A stretch of DNA of 64,000 nucleotides, taken from the NCBI RefSeq assembly GCF_001553645.1, contig NZ_CP014231.1, forward strand, positions 434,001 to 498,000, given 5' to 3'. Origin of the DNA: Leptotrichia sp. oral taxon 847 (GTDB lineage: Bacteria; Fusobacteriota; Fusobacteriia; Fusobacteriales; Leptotrichiaceae). The notes below the pieces were generated by a model. It made no database searches. It worked only from the letters and a program-made list of their open reading frames with translations, and was not told where the DNA came from. This document shows positions 1-8,557 of the stretch, in pieces. How positions within the stretch are numbered: the stretch's first letter is position 1; every line of letters begins with the position of its first letter. Position numbers and translations under genes: made by a program.

Positions 1-2824
1 ATCTTCCAGATGCAATTTGCTTTGTAGCACTTCTTCTGTTATCTAAAAATCTTTCAGGATTTTCTCCACCTTCCCCGCAGTTAGAACGACCACCAATTGT
101 ATTTAAAGCTCTTGCAATCGCTTCATGAGCTTCCTTTGAAATTGACCCAAACGACATTGCTCCAGTAACAAATCGTTTCATAATTGCTTCAACTGGCTCA
201 ACTTTGTCAATTGAAACAGGTTTTCTGTCAGAATGGAATTTTAACATTCCTCTTATTGTAAGCAAATGCTGACTTTGGTCGTTTACAATTTTTGCAAATT
301 CCTTATAAGTGTTGTAATCATCTCTATTTGCGGCATCTTGAACTTTTGCAATCGCATCAGGAGTAAGAATTCTATTTGTTCCTTCTTTCATCCAAGAATA
401 TTCTCCATCCACATAAAGTGTTTCAGTACCAAGATTTATCGAGTCAATTGCATCATCAAAGTTATTTAGCACTTCATCTTCCAATGTTTTAATTGTAAGT
501 CCTTCGATTCTTGAAACAGTTCCTGTGAAATATTTTTTAACTAACTCAGTTGATAATCCAACAGCTTCAAAAATTTGTGCTCCTCTGTAACTGTCAACAG
601 TTGAAATTCCCATTTTTGACATAGTTTTCAAGATTGATTTTTTCTGAGCTTTCAAATAGTTGTATTGCAAATCTTTTATTTCAGATTCATCGGCATTCAA
701 ATAAAGTTTATTTTTTACCATATATTCAATTGAATCAAGTGCCAAGTAAGGATTAATCGCAGTTGCACCGTATCCAATCAGCAATGCAAAATGCATAATT
801 TCCCTAGCTTCCCCAGTTTCCACTAAAATATCAATTTCATTTCGTTTTTTATTTCTAATTAAATAGTGATGAAGTCCAGCAACAGCAAGTAAAGCTGGAA
901 TTGCCACATTTTCAGTATCAGCGTTTCTGTCAGATAAAATAATTGATTTTATGCCGCTATCAATCGCATCTTCAGCAAGCTTAAATATTTTATCCAGTCT
1001 TTCTTCCAAATTTTCAGTTGGCTTGAAAGTTATATCTAAAATAACAGGTTTTTTGCCATCTCTTTCATAATTTTTCAAAAATTCCATAGTCTTGTTGTCC
1101 ATAATTGGTGAATCCAAAACTACAGTTTCTCCAGCTTCAGGAACTTCTTCTAAAATATTTGCTTTTCTGTAAAGCTGAGTTCTAAGCGACATAACAAAAT
1201 TTTCTCTAATTGAGTCAATTGGAGGGTTTGTTACTTGTGCGAATAATTGTTTAAAGTAGCTGTAAAGCAATTTTGGCTTTTTGGAAAAAATAGAAAGTGC
1301 TGCGTCATTTCCCATTGAACCAAGCGGTTCTTTTCCAGTTATAGCCATTCTTGAAATCAAGATGTGCAAATCTTCCCTTGAATAGCTAAATAATTTTAAT
1401 TTGTTGTAAATGTCATCTAAATCGCTAGTTTTGTTATAGTTAAAATTAGCTTCCTTCATCAAATCATTTACATTTTTCTTATCTTTAATCAATTTTTTGA
1501 AATCTGTTCCATTTAAAACTTTTTCGTTAACTTCGTCATCGTTATACAATTTTTTCTCTTCCAGATCAATTACAAAAACTTTTCCAGGTTTAACTCTTCC
1601 ACTTTGGACAATATTTTCAGGTTTAATTGGCAAAGTTCCAACTTCAGAGCCAACTAACATCTGATTGTCATCAGTCAAAATATATCTAAGCGGTCTAAGC
1701 CCATTTCTATCAAGTTTTGCAACCAAATATCTAGCGTCAGTCATAATCATGGCCGCAGGTCCATCCCAAGGTTCCATTAATCCTGAATAATAGTCATAAA
1801 ACGCTTTTAAATCTTCAGATTTAGTATGATCCTTTTCCCAAGCCGCAGGAACTAAAATTGAAATCGCTTCCATCAAAGTTTTTCCAGAAAATACAAGAAG
1901 TTCAATAACGGCATCAAGATTAGCTGAATCCGACCACTCTTCATCATTTACAGGAAATAATTCTTTTATATCTTCATAATTAGGCGAAGATAGTGCAATT
2001 TCTCTGGCTTTCATCCAGTTTACATTCCCTTTTACCGTATTAATTTCCCCGTTATGTGCCAAAAATCTGAACGGATGTGCAAGTTTCCATGCTGGAAAAG
2101 TGTTTGTACTAAATCTTTGGTGAACTAAGCAATATGAACTTACAAGTTTTTTTGATTGCAAGTCGATATAGAAATTTTCAATTTGGTCAGGTTTTACTAG
2201 ACCTTTATAAATTATTGATTTTGAAGATAATTTTGTTATATAAAATTTATCTTCAGTGTCGCAGTTTGCTTTTTTTACAGCATTTTCAATTTTTCTTCTC
2301 AAAATATAAAGATTTTTTTCAAAATCATCTTTTGATGAATTTACTCTTTTTATGAAAAGCTGCCAGATAGACGGCATTGTAGATTGTGCCTGAACTCCTA
2401 CGGCATCCTTTTTAATTGGAACTTCTCTCCAAGTTAGGATTTCATCTTTTGAGTTTTTCACAGTTTCTTCGATAATTGCCTTTATTTTTTCAAATTCTTC
2501 TTTTACAGTTGGGAAAAATATGTTTCCAACCCCATAATCTCCAAATTCAGGAAGATTAGGAATAATTTCAGCAAAAAATTCGTGCGGCACTTCAAACAAA
2601 AGCCCAGCTCCATCTCCAGTATCTGAGTCATATCCTTCCGCTCCACGATGTTCTAATCCAGCTAGAATTCTTATTCCGTCTTTTACGATTTGATTAGTTT
2701 TCTTGTTGTCAATGTTTGCGATAAATCCCATACCGCAGTTGTCTTTTTCAAAATACGGCTCATAAAGTGAATTTCTTGAAAGCTCGTATTTTTTTAGTTT
2801 TACATTTTGAATGTTGTTATCCAA
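1..2824 (-). CDS. gltB: Glutamate synthase large subunit, partial (runs off left edge)
   Basis: Large (alpha) subunit of glutamate synthase, which transfers the amide nitrogen of glutamine to 2-oxoglutarate. I read this frame directly: it starts with TTG at 2824, six bases after a strong Shine-Dalgarno GGAGGGA (2831-2837), and stays open to base 1. About 941 of roughly 1500 residues are inside. The class II glutaminase domain begins after a 29-residue propeptide at Cys30 (CGMGFI), the expected N-terminal nucleophile after processing. Further along HRGAEGYDSDTGDGAG is visible, and the left-edge end reads NPERFLDNRRSATKQIASGR, typical of the central/FMN region. It is divergent from the type III glutamine synthetase gene, so both halves of the GS-GOGAT cycle share one 370-bp intergenic region. 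The small subunit is not visible. Confidence 0.95.
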   Translation of the reverse strand, partial: MDNNIQNVKLKKYELSRNSLYEPYFEKDNCGMGFIANIDNKKTNQIVKDGIRILAGLEHRGAEGYDSDTGDGAGLLFEVPHEFFAEIIPNLPEFGDYGVGNIFFPTVKEEFEKIKAIIEETVKNSKDEILTWREVPIKKDAVGVQAQSTMPSIWQLFIKRVNSSKDDFEKNLYILRRKIENAVKKANCDTEDKFYITKLSSKSIIYKGLVKPDQIENFYIDLQSKKLVSSYCLVHQRFSTNTFPAWKLAHPFRFLAHNGEINTVKGNVNWMKAREIALSSPNYEDIKELFPVNDEEWSDSANLDAVIELLVFSGKTLMEAISILVPAAWEKDHTKSEDLKAFYDYYSGLMEPWDGPAAMIMTDARYLVAKLDRNGLRPLRYILTDDNQMLVGSEVGTLPIKPENIVQSGRVKPGKVFVIDLEEKKLYNDDEVNEKVLNGTDFKKLIKDKKNVNDLMKEANFNYNKTSDLDDIYNKLKLFSYSREDLHILISRMAITGKEPLGSMGNDAALSIFSKKPKLLYSYFKQLFAQVTNPPIDSIRENFVMSLRTQLYRKANILEEVPEAGETVVLDSPIMDNKTMEFLKNYERDGKKPVILDITFKPTENLEERLDKIFKLAEDAIDSGIKSIILSDRNADTENVAIPALLAVAGLHHYLIRNKKRNEIDILVETGEAREIMHFALLIGYGATAINPYLALDSIEYMVKNKLYLNADESEIKDLQYNYLKAQKKSILKTMSKMGISTVDSYRGAQIFEAVGLSTELVKKYFTGTVSRIEGLTIKTLEDEVLNNFDDAIDSINLGTETLYVDGEYSWMKEGTNRILTPDAIAKVQDAANRDDYNTYKEFAKIVNDQSQHLLTIRGMLKFHSDRKPVSIDKVEPVEAIMKRFVTGAMSFGSISKEAHEAIARALNTIGGRSNCGEGGENPERFLDNRRSATKQIASGR

Positions 2825-2841
2825 AGTCTGTCCCTCCAATG

Positions 2842-2860
2842 TTTTAGATTTTATCTAAAA
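2842..2860. promoter_or_regulatory. Perfect inverted repeat just upstream of the gltB ribosome site
   Basis: TTTTAGAT-TTT-ATCTAAAA is a perfect 8-bp inverted repeat ending five bases before the gltB Shine-Dalgarno. It could be an operator, or a leader hairpin controlling gltB translation. The sequence shows the symmetry; the role is inference. Confidence 0.4.
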
Positions 2861-3005
2861 TATTTTAAAAAAAATATTTTAGCCTTGTATAGATGAACCA
2901 ATTATACATTTCGCAAAATCATTTTGCAAATATAAAAAAAAATTTGATTTCCAAAGTAATAATTTTTTATGAATAGTAAAAAATATGATAAATAGTGGCT
3001 TTAAA

Positions 3006-3034
3006 AAGATATTTGAAAAACAAAATATTGTCAA
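3006..3034 (-). promoter_or_regulatory. Candidate gltB promoter
   Basis: On the minus strand a perfect -35 TTGACA (3034-3029) is followed after 17 bp by TATCTT (3011-3006). This predicts a leader of about 175 nt that contains the 2842-2860 inverted repeat. The -10 matches only four of six consensus bases. Confidence 0.45.
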
Positions 3035-3043
3035 AATTTTCAT

Positions 3044-3072
3044 TTGACTTATAATTTTACACATTGTATAAT
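3044..3072 (+). promoter_or_regulatory. Sigma-70 promoter of the glutamine synthetase gene
   Basis: TTGACT, 17 bp, then a perfect TATAAT (3067-3072). It predicts a start near 3079 and a 5' leader of about 115 nt. One copy of the TTTTACACAT repeat lies inside the spacer. Confidence 0.75.
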
Positions 3073-3142
3073 AAGCTTATGAATAGTTTTGAAAGAGTTT
3101 TAGAAAAGTGTATTTTACACATCTTATATTGTTTTTACACAT
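3055..3142 (+). repeat. Three direct copies of TTTTACACAT in the glutamine synthetase control region
   Basis: Identical 10-mers lie at 3055-3064 (inside the promoter spacer), 3113-3122 and 3133-3142. The last two are 20 bp apart, about two helical turns. The middle copy is also part of the palindrome GTGTATTTTACAC. The arrangement suggests a regulator binding cooperatively, but no known family is identified here. Confidence 0.5.
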
Positions 3143-3194
3143 TTTCAATCTTACAAAAAATGAAAATCTTAGAAATTAGGAAAGAGGTAAATTT

Positions 3195-5300
3195 ATGGAA
3201 AATGCTATGAAAAGTTTTGGAGAGAATGTCTTTAGGGACAGCAATCTTAAAAAAAGAGTTTCTAAAGAAGTTTTCAAAGAATTTAAAGCATCACAACTTG
3301 GTAAAACAGAATTATCGAAGGAAACTGCAGAAGTAATTGCAAATGCTATAAAAGACTGGGCAACTAAAAGAGGAGCAACTCACTACTGTCACTGGTTTCA
3401 ACCACTAACAGACTTGACAGCTGAAAAGCACGACTCATTTTTGGAACCAACTGAAAGTGAAGAATTAATTTACAAATTTTCAGGAAGCAATTTGATAAAA
3501 GGTGAGCCTGATGCTTCATCATTTCCAAATGGAGGTCTTCGTAGCACATTTGAAGCAAGAGGGTACACAATTTGGGATACAAGTTCATATCCTTTCATAA
3601 GAGAAAATAAAAATGGAGTTACATTATACATTCCAACTGCATTTATTTCATTTACAGGTGAAGCTCTGGATAAAAAAGTTCCTTTGCTAAGAACAATGAA
3701 ATATATAAGTGAACAATCACTAAGAGTTTTAAGAACATTGGGAAATACAACTTCAAAACATGTATTTAACACACTTGGGGTTGAGCAGGAATATTTCTTG
3801 GTTAAAAAAGAATTGTTTGAAGCAAGAGACGATTTACTTCTTACTGGAAGAACATTATTTGGAGCACCAGCACCAAAAGGTCAGGAATTAAACGACCATT
3901 ACTTTGGAAAAATTAAAGATAAAGTTATAAACTTTATGAGTGATGTCGACGTAGAACTTTGGAAATTAGGAATTCCATCAAAAACTAGACATAACGAAGT
4001 TGCACCAAACCAATTTGAAGTTGCACCATTATTTTCAGTTGCAAACTTGGCTTCAGACCAAAACCAGATTATAATGGAAACAATTGAAAAAACTGCGTTA
4101 AAGCATGACTTAGTGGCATTACTTCACGAAAAACCCTTTGACGGCGTAAACGGTTCAGGAAAGCATAACAACTGGTCGCTTGGAACTGATGACGGAAAAA
4201 ACTTATTTAGTCCAGGAAAAGACCCTAAAACAAATACAAGCTTTTTAATTTTTGTATCTGCTGTAATTGAAGCTGTAGATAGATATTATCCGATGTTGAG
4301 ATACTCGACTGCAACTGCTACAAATGATCACAGATTAGGAGGACACGAAGCACCTCCAGCAATTATTTCAATCTTTTTAGGCGACGAATTGACAACAATT
4401 TTAGATAACATCGCTAACAAAAAAGACACACCTGTGTCAGAAGCTTCAGAAGTAAACTTATCAGTTGATGTACTACCGACATTCAGCATGGATGCAGGGG
4501 ATAGAAACAGAACTTCACCTTTTGCCTTCACAGGAAACAAATTTGAATTTAGAATGCCAGGTTCAAGCTCAACTCCAGCAACAACAGCGGCAGTAATTAA
4601 TGCAGCAGTTGGAAAAGTATTGTCAGAATACGCTGATAAACTTGAAAAAGCGACAGAAAAAACTTTGCCTAGAATAACAAACGAAATTATTGCAAGCGCT
4701 TATAAAAAACATCACAGAATTATCTTTAATGGCAATGGATATAGCGAAGAATGGGTTAAAGAAGCTAAAAAAAGAGGACTTACAAACGAAGTTTCAGCAA
4801 ATACGGCACTTAGAAAAATGCTTGATCCCCAAATTTTAAAATTGGTAAATGAAATAGGAATGTTATCAGAACAAGAATCAGCAGCAAGATACAACGCCTA
4901 TGCTGAAAGATATGTAAAACAGCTTAGCATCGAATCAAGAACATTCATTGAGATAGTAAACAAAAATATTTTTCCATCAGCATTAAAATTTGCAAATTTA
5001 TTGGCAGATCACATTGAAAAAAATTCAAAATATGGAAAAGCCTTTATAAAAGAGCAGGAAGAATTGTTAAAAGAAGTTTTGGCAAATATAACAACATTAA
5101 GAAAAGAGACAAAATCGCTTGAAAAAGAGATTGCAAGAGTTAAGAATGAAGAAAACTTGGAAAAACAAACTGATTTAGCAAAAGAAAAATTGATAACTGG
5201 ACTTGAAGCATTAAGAGTTCCTTGTGATAATTTAGAAAAAGTTATCGACAAAAGTTTATGGAAATTTCCAACATATACTGATTTATTGTTCAAATTATAA
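3195..5300 (+). CDS. glnN: Glutamine synthetase, type III
   Basis: ATP-dependent ligation of ammonia to glutamate; the first step of the GS-GOGAT cycle, partnered by the divergent gltB. The 701-residue length and sequence fit GSIII (GlnN), which is much longer than the GSI and GSII enzymes. Visible signatures include EQEYFLV near residue 196, NDHRLGGHEAPPAI near 376 and NRTSPFAFTGNKFEFRMPG from about 437, followed by a long charged helical C-terminus. The ATG is preceded by the ribosome site GGAAAGAGG. The gene has its own strong promoter and a good terminator just downstream. Confidence 0.93.
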   Translation: MENAMKSFGENVFRDSNLKKRVSKEVFKEFKASQLGKTELSKETAEVIANAIKDWATKRGATHYCHWFQPLTDLTAEKHDSFLEPTESEELIYKFSGSNLIKGEPDASSFPNGGLRSTFEARGYTIWDTSSYPFIRENKNGVTLYIPTAFISFTGEALDKKVPLLRTMKYISEQSLRVLRTLGNTTSKHVFNTLGVEQEYFLVKKELFEARDDLLLTGRTLFGAPAPKGQELNDHYFGKIKDKVINFMSDVDVELWKLGIPSKTRHNEVAPNQFEVAPLFSVANLASDQNQIIMETIEKTALKHDLVALLHEKPFDGVNGSGKHNNWSLGTDDGKNLFSPGKDPKTNTSFLIFVSAVIEAVDRYYPMLRYSTATATNDHRLGGHEAPPAIISIFLGDELTTILDNIANKKDTPVSEASEVNLSVDVLPTFSMDAGDRNRTSPFAFTGNKFEFRMPGSSSTPATTAAVINAAVGKVLSEYADKLEKATEKTLPRITNEIIASAYKKHHRIIFNGNGYSEEWVKEAKKRGLTNEVSANTALRKMLDPQILKLVNEIGMLSEQESAARYNAYAERYVKQLSIESRTFIEIVNKNIFPSALKFANLLADHIEKNSKYGKAFIKEQEELLKEVLANITTLRKETKSLEKEIARVKNEENLEKQTDLAKEKLITGLEALRVPCDNLEKVIDKSLWKFPTYTDLLFKL

Positions 5301-5309
5301 CAAAAATTT

Positions 5310-5343
5310 AAGGGGAGAAAGATTTATCTCTCCTTATTTTTTT
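5310..5343 (+). terminator. Rho-independent terminator of the glutamine synthetase gene
   Basis: AAGGGGAGA (5310-5318) pairs with TCTCTCCTT (5327-5335), with one G-U pair, and is followed by a T-rich run. Confidence 0.85.
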
Positions 5344-5346
5344 ATC

Positions 5347-5375
5347 TTGATTTTATTTTTTCATAGTGTTATACT
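5347..5375 (+). promoter_or_regulatory. Promoter of the AEC transporter gene
   Basis: TTGATT (5347-5352), 17-bp spacer, TATACT (5370-5375), immediately after the preceding terminator. Confidence 0.65.
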
Positions 5376-5417
5376 GTCTATATGTAAAAAATTTTTAATA
5401 TATCGAAAGGAGAAAAA

Positions 5418-6380
5418 ATGATATTTTTTACATCGCTGGGAAGTATTTTTCCTGTTATATTTATAATTGCATTAGGTTATGTGCTAAAAAAAAGACACTG
5501 GTTTCATCATACATTCAGTGAAAATGTATCAAAATTAATTATGAACGTGTCATTACCCGCTTCAATATTTGTCTCAGTATTCAAATATTTAAAATTAGAA
5601 GTTTTGGAAAATTTATCTAACAGACTTATTTTTACATTTTTATCAGTAATCATCGGTTATTTAGTTGCTTACTTGATGATAAAGGCGGTAAAGATGAGAG
5701 ATGGTCGTCGTGGAGTATTTTATAATGCCGTCGTAAACGGTAACACAATTTTTATAGGAATGCCTTTAAATATTGCACTTTTTGGAGAACAAAGTCTACC
5801 GTATTATTTAATGTATTATATTACAAATACTATATCAATCTGGACTTTGGGGTACATTTTTTTGGAAAATGATCCTGCAGAAGTGGATTTGGAAAATAGG
5901 AAACGAAGTGGAATCAACTGGAAAAAGCTATTGTCTCCCGCACTTGTAGCATTTGTAATATCATTCATATTTTTGGCGTTAAAAGTAGAAATACCAAAGT
6001 CAATATTTAATACACTTGACTACGTTGGGGAAATAGTTACTCCACTCGCACTTCTATACATCGGAATTGTATTAGCTGACGCAGGACTTCACAGCATAAG
6101 ATTTGACAAAGATACAATTTTAGCTCTACTTGGAAGGTTTGTAATCTCTTCAGTTGTAATGATAGTTTTAGTAAAGTTGGCACAGCATCATATAGACATA
6201 ACTAGAAATGATTTAAATACATACGTAATTCAGTCAGCAACACCAGTATTTGCTGCACTTCCAATATTAACAAATGAAACAAAGGGTGATATTGGATACG
6301 CTACAAATGTCGTAACAACAAGTACAATTTTATTTATAATAATGGTACCTTTACTTATGACAATTTTAAAATTTTTATAA
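5418..6380 (+). CDS. AEC-family (auxin efflux carrier type) permease
   Basis: A 320-residue integral membrane protein of the AEC/Mem_trans family, whose bacterial members move organic anions such as malate. About ten hydrophobic segments are visible in two halves, split by a hydrophilic loop near residues 155-175. Family-like features are the N-terminal FPVIFIIALGYVLKK, the VNGNTIFIGMPL stretch in the first half, and the final QSATPVFAALPILT segment. The ATG follows a clear ribosome site (AAAGGAG). The gene stands alone between its own promoter and a weaker terminator. The substrate cannot be told from sequence. Confidence 0.85.
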   Translation: MIFFTSLGSIFPVIFIIALGYVLKKRHWFHHTFSENVSKLIMNVSLPASIFVSVFKYLKLEVLENLSNRLIFTFLSVIIGYLVAYLMIKAVKMRDGRRGVFYNAVVNGNTIFIGMPLNIALFGEQSLPYYLMYYITNTISIWTLGYIFLENDPAEVDLENRKRSGINWKKLLSPALVAFVISFIFLALKVEIPKSIFNTLDYVGEIVTPLALLYIGIVLADAGLHSIRFDKDTILALLGRFVISSVVMIVLVKLAQHHIDITRNDLNTYVIQSATPVFAALPILTNETKGDIGYATNVVTTSTILFIIMVPLLMTILKFL

Positions 6381-6408
6381 AATTAAAATAAATTTAGTAA
6401 AATAAAGG

Positions 6409-6448
6409 AATTCAAGTTTTTGGAATATAAAATTTGAATTTTTTTTAT
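6409..6448 (+). terminator. Weak terminator after the AEC permease gene
   Basis: AATTCAA (6409-6415) pairs with TTGAATT (6434-6440) across an 18-nt loop, followed by seven Ts. The stem is AT-only, so efficiency is doubtful. Confidence 0.45.
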
Positions 6449-6479
6449 AAATTTAAGAAAAAATATAAAAATAAATATA

Positions 6480-6507
6480 TTGACAAAAAATTAATACAAA
6501 GTATAAT
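6480..6507 (+). promoter_or_regulatory. Promoter of the tannase-like gene
   Basis: A perfect TTGACA (6480-6485), 16-bp spacer and a perfect TATAAT (6502-6507), giving a leader of about 30 nt. Initiation here would exclude the upstream ATG-like codons and supports the start at 6545. Confidence 0.75.
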
Positions 6508-6544
6508 AAAGTCAAATTTTGTTTATGAAATCAAAGGAGGATTT

Positions 6545-8152
6545 ATGAAAAAGAGAATAGTTGTATTAACTTTAATAATTTCAGCCATAGTAATGGCTTC
6601 CAATACGACTATTAATCAAAAAGGATTAATGGAATCAAATAAAAATCAAAAGAGTGACGAAAAAAATAAAAGCGAAGATAAAAAGCCACAAATGGGAGCA
6701 CCTATGAATAAAAAAGTAATAACCGAAGATATGATAACAAATAAAACAGAAAATGATTACAACTTAAATTTTGATGCAAATAAAAATTATACGACGAAAA
6801 CAGCAACTGTGAATGGAAAAACAATCACTTATCGTGCTTATGAAAATATAGTTTATGTTGCAAAACCAGTTGATATTGCGTATCAAACTATAAATATCTA
6901 TATTCCAGAAGAATATTTTAAAAATAAATCAGTTGGAAAATATAATGCAAAAACTGCACCAATATTTTTCCCAAATACTGTTGGAGGATATATGCCTGGA
7001 GCCGCTGGAGTTCCTGGAAACGGGAGAGACGGAAATCCTGATGCTTCATTAGTTGCATTGTCAAATGGATATGTTGTGGCAAGTCCTGGAGCTAGAGGTA
7101 GAACTTTGGAAAAAGATGGAAAATATACAGGAAAGGCACCTGCTGTAATTGTAGATTTGAAGGCAGCTGTCAGATATTTGCGTTACAATGATGGTAAAAT
7201 GCCAGGAAGAGCGGATAGAATTATTTCCAATGGTACAAGCGCTGGAGGAGCAGTTTCAGCTCTGTTAGGTGCAACTGGAAATAGCAAGGATTACGAGCCT
7301 TATTTAAAGGAAATTGGAGCATTGAAGGCTAGAGATGATATTTACGCCGTGTCAGCTTATTGCCCAATAACTAACTTAGAGAATGCGAATACAGCTTACG
7401 AATGGATGTTTAACGATGTGAAAACATATAAAAAAATTGATATTACAATGTTAGATTACAATGTTGAAAGAAAATACACTGAAGGTACATTGACTGATGA
7501 TGAAATTTCACGTTCAAACGATTTGAAAAAAATGTTTCCTGATTATGTGAATAGTTTGAAATTGAAGGACAAAAATGGTAAACTTTTGACATTGGATAAA
7601 GATGGAAATGGAAGTTTTAAAAATCAGATTAAACAGTATTACATTGATTCAGCAAATGCGGCTTTGAAAAAAGGAACTAATTTATCGAAATTTGATTTTT
7701 TGACGATAAAAAATGGAAAAGTCGTAGATTTAGATTACGACAAATATATCGCCTATATGGGTAGACAAAAAACGCCTGGAGCCTTTGATAATGTGGATTT
7801 GTCAACAGGAGAAAACAATGAATTTGGAGATGAAACTACGAATAATAAGCATTTTACAGAATATATGCTGGAACATTCAACCGTAAATGGAACGATGGCT
7901 GATAAGAAAATTATAAAAATGATGAATCCGATGAATTATATTGCAAGTTCAAGAGTAAAATACTGGAGAATAAGACACGGAGCAATTGATAAGGATACTT
8001 CGCTTGCAATACCTGCGATACTTGCCATAAAATTGGAAAATCTTGAGAAAAAGGTTGATTTTGCATCGCCTTGGGCGACTCCGCATTCGGGAGACTATGA
8101 TTTGACAGAACTATTCAAATGGATGGACAAAGTTGTAGCAGAAGGAAAATAA
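6545..8152 (+). CDS. Exported alpha/beta-hydrolase esterase, subtype-B tannase-like
   Basis: Probably a secreted or periplasmic serine carboxylesterase that hydrolyses galloyl or feruloyl esters, by likeness to bacterial subtype-B tannases. The frame is open further upstream, but ATG 6545 follows AAAGGAGG and begins a signal peptide (MKKRIVVLTLIISAIVMAS), giving 535 residues. The nucleophile motif GTSAGG places Ser232. Asp484 in DKDTSLAIP and His514 in TPHSGDYDL complete a plausible triad with the family's D-to-H spacing. A lysine-rich, low-complexity stretch follows the signal peptide before the enzyme domain at about residue 65. The gene has its own promoter and no clear terminator; an 11-G tract lies 60 bp downstream. 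The fold and triad are fairly certain, the tannin substrate less so. Confidence 0.7.
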   Translation: MKKRIVVLTLIISAIVMASNTTINQKGLMESNKNQKSDEKNKSEDKKPQMGAPMNKKVITEDMITNKTENDYNLNFDANKNYTTKTATVNGKTITYRAYENIVYVAKPVDIAYQTINIYIPEEYFKNKSVGKYNAKTAPIFFPNTVGGYMPGAAGVPGNGRDGNPDASLVALSNGYVVASPGARGRTLEKDGKYTGKAPAVIVDLKAAVRYLRYNDGKMPGRADRIISNGTSAGGAVSALLGATGNSKDYEPYLKEIGALKARDDIYAVSAYCPITNLENANTAYEWMFNDVKTYKKIDITMLDYNVERKYTEGTLTDDEISRSNDLKKMFPDYVNSLKLKDKNGKLLTLDKDGNGSFKNQIKQYYIDSANAALKKGTNLSKFDFLTIKNGKVVDLDYDKYIAYMGRQKTPGAFDNVDLSTGENNEFGDETTNNKHFTEYMLEHSTVNGTMADKKIIKMMNPMNYIASSRVKYWRIRHGAIDKDTSLAIPAILAIKLENLEKKVDFASPWATPHSGDYDLTELFKWMDKVVAEGK

Positions 8153-8211
8153 AAATCTAATTAGTACAATTTTAACAAGATAATAGTAAGAAATTATAGG
8201 TCGCTATTAGT

Positions 8212-8222
8212 GGGGGGGGGGG
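8212..8222. repeat. 11-base G homopolymer
   Basis: Eleven consecutive Gs lie between the tannase-like gene and the tRNA-Lys promoter. This is very unusual in DNA this AT-rich. No reading frame crosses it, and I found no promoter whose spacer it occupies. Confidence 0.95.
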
Positions 8223-8273
8223 TATCTACAAAAAATTGTGCTAGTTTTTCTACAGAAAAAATTTTTAGAATCC

Positions 8274-8302
8274 TTGACAAATATAAGAAATTATGATACC
8301 AT
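8274..8302 (+). promoter_or_regulatory. Promoter of tRNA-Lys
   Basis: Perfect TTGACA (8274-8279), 17-bp spacer, TACCAT (8297-8302), about 27 bp before the mature tRNA 5' end. Confidence 0.7.
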
Positions 8303-8328
8303 AACTATGTTATTTAAAAGTTTATGAT

Positions 8329-8405
8329 GGGACTGTAGCTCAACTGGTCAGAGCAACCGACTCTTAATCGGTAGGTTGTGGGTTCGATCCCCACCAGTCC
8401 CACCA
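8329..8405 (+). tRNA. tRNA-Lys (anticodon CTT)
   Basis: A complete cloverleaf of 77 nt with encoded CCA. The acceptor arms are GGGACTG and CAGTCCC, with discriminator A8402. The D-arm is GCTC/GAGC. The anticodon stem ACCGA/TCGGT encloses loop CTCTTAA, which gives anticodon CTT and reads AAG. The T-arm is GTGGG/CCCAC around TTCGATC. It has its own promoter and terminator. Confidence 0.95.
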
Positions 8406-8423
8406 TTTTAAGAATGATACAAC

Positions 8424-8447
8424 AAGAGTTTTTTAAGCTCTTTTTTT
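8424..8447 (+). terminator. Terminator after tRNA-Lys
   Basis: AAGAG (8424-8428) pairs with CTCTT (8438-8442), with a run of Ts to 8447. Confidence 0.65.
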
Positions 8448-8458
8448 ATTATATTTAA

Positions 8459-8487
8459 TTGACAATACATTAATAATATGATATAAC
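8459..8487 (+). promoter_or_regulatory. Promoter of the 157-residue hypothetical gene
   Basis: Perfect TTGACA (8459-8464), 17-bp spacer, TATAAC (8482-8487). Confidence 0.7.
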
Positions 8488-8557
8488 AGTAACATTGATG
8501 ACGCTGCCAACTTGAATATTCTCAAAATTAGAATTTATAAAAAAAGGAAGGATTGAA

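Noticed and set aside
6434..6544. Longer start of the tannase-like protein
   Set aside because: The extension overlaps a perfect promoter and is lysine/asparagine junk. The start at 6545 has AAAGGAGG and a signal peptide.
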